This document shows positions 5,669 through 5,687 of a DNA stretch of 5,687 nucleotides, piece after piece. Each line of letters begins with the position of its first letter. Positions within the stretch are counted from its first letter, which is position 1. The DNA comes from Ruaniaceae bacterium. GTDB lineage: Bacteria > Actinomycetota > Actinomycetes > Actinomycetales > Actinomycetaceae. The notes beneath the pieces are model-generated. The model was not told where the DNA came from. It was given only the letters and a program-made list of their open reading frames with translations, and did not search any database. Position numbers and translations under genes: made by a program. Where the stretch lies: the NCBI GenBank assembly GCA_030450655.1, contig JAKDIE010000102.1, positions 1 through 5,687 of the forward strand, read 5' to 3'.

Positions 5669-5687
5669 ATGCCGTCGAAGACCGGCA
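5669..5687 (+). CDS. Possible start of a third operon gene, cut by the window end
   Basis: ATG 5669 begins a frame reading MPSKTG to the edge, 17 bases after the previous stop, with the G-run 10 bases upstream as a possible ribosome site. Only six codons are visible, so no function can be given and this may not be a gene. Confidence 0.25.

Noticed and set aside
1..5687. CRISPR arrays, tRNA or rRNA genes, attachment sites
   Set aside because: No spaced direct repeats, no tRNA-like cloverleaf or rRNA signatures, and no convincing direct-repeat pair flanking the module were seen by eye.

Overview
The window is high-GC DNA with strong G/C preference at third codon positions, GUG/TUG-type start usage and an actinobacterial-type IS256 transposase. 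It most likely comes from an actinobacterium. A Microbacteriaceae-like host is a guess from general flavour, not something the sequence proves. The layout looks like an accessory region: two damaged insertion sequences flank small cargo genes, and a compact regulated operon fills the right half.

Left part (1 to about 1034, minus strand): the 5' three quarters of an IS256-family (mutator-type) transposase gene runs off the left edge. The frame is perfect except for an in-frame TGA at codon 13, just after a good ribosome binding site and ATG, so this copy looks disabled. Between the presumed IS end and 1304 there is a gene-poor stretch. It holds a possible short remnant of a ribbon-helix-helix protein and a strong 12-bp hairpin at 1229-1269 that probably terminates the next operon.

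Middle (1305 to 2170, minus strand): two overlapping genes of unknown function. The first encodes a secreted protein with a signal peptide and a long hydrophobic, Cys-containing C-terminal segment. The second encodes a 62-residue protein with two membrane segments. They look like a co-translated envelope pair; a toxin/immunity role is possible but unproven. Next to them, on the plus strand, is the left end and first 50 codons of an IS3-family orfA, cut off at about 2470.

Right part (2561 to 5651): a 142-residue XRE-type regulator (minus) diverges from a two-gene plus-strand operon. Gene one is an ADP-ribosylglycohydrolase (all canonical metal-binding motifs present) fused to a C-terminal dual-specificity/tyrosine-phosphatase-like domain with a CX5R loop. 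Gene two, coupled by an ATGA overlap, is a second ADP-ribosylglycohydrolase-fold protein that has lost the N-terminal TDDT metal motif but kept the C-terminal DxDS motif. The 89-bp divergent gap contains a plausible promoter whose predicted start falls on the A of the ATG (a leaderless mRNA), with an inverted repeat between -35 and -10 that would suit repression by the XRE protein.

The most interesting reading is a self-regulated ADP-ribosyl-processing module: an active hydrolase with an attached phosphatase, plus a partner paralogue that is either a pseudoenzyme or has a rearranged metal site. Its substrate cannot be read from the sequence. A reversal step for ADP-ribosylated protein, nucleic acid or a small molecule, or processing of an ADP-ribose phosphate, are all open.
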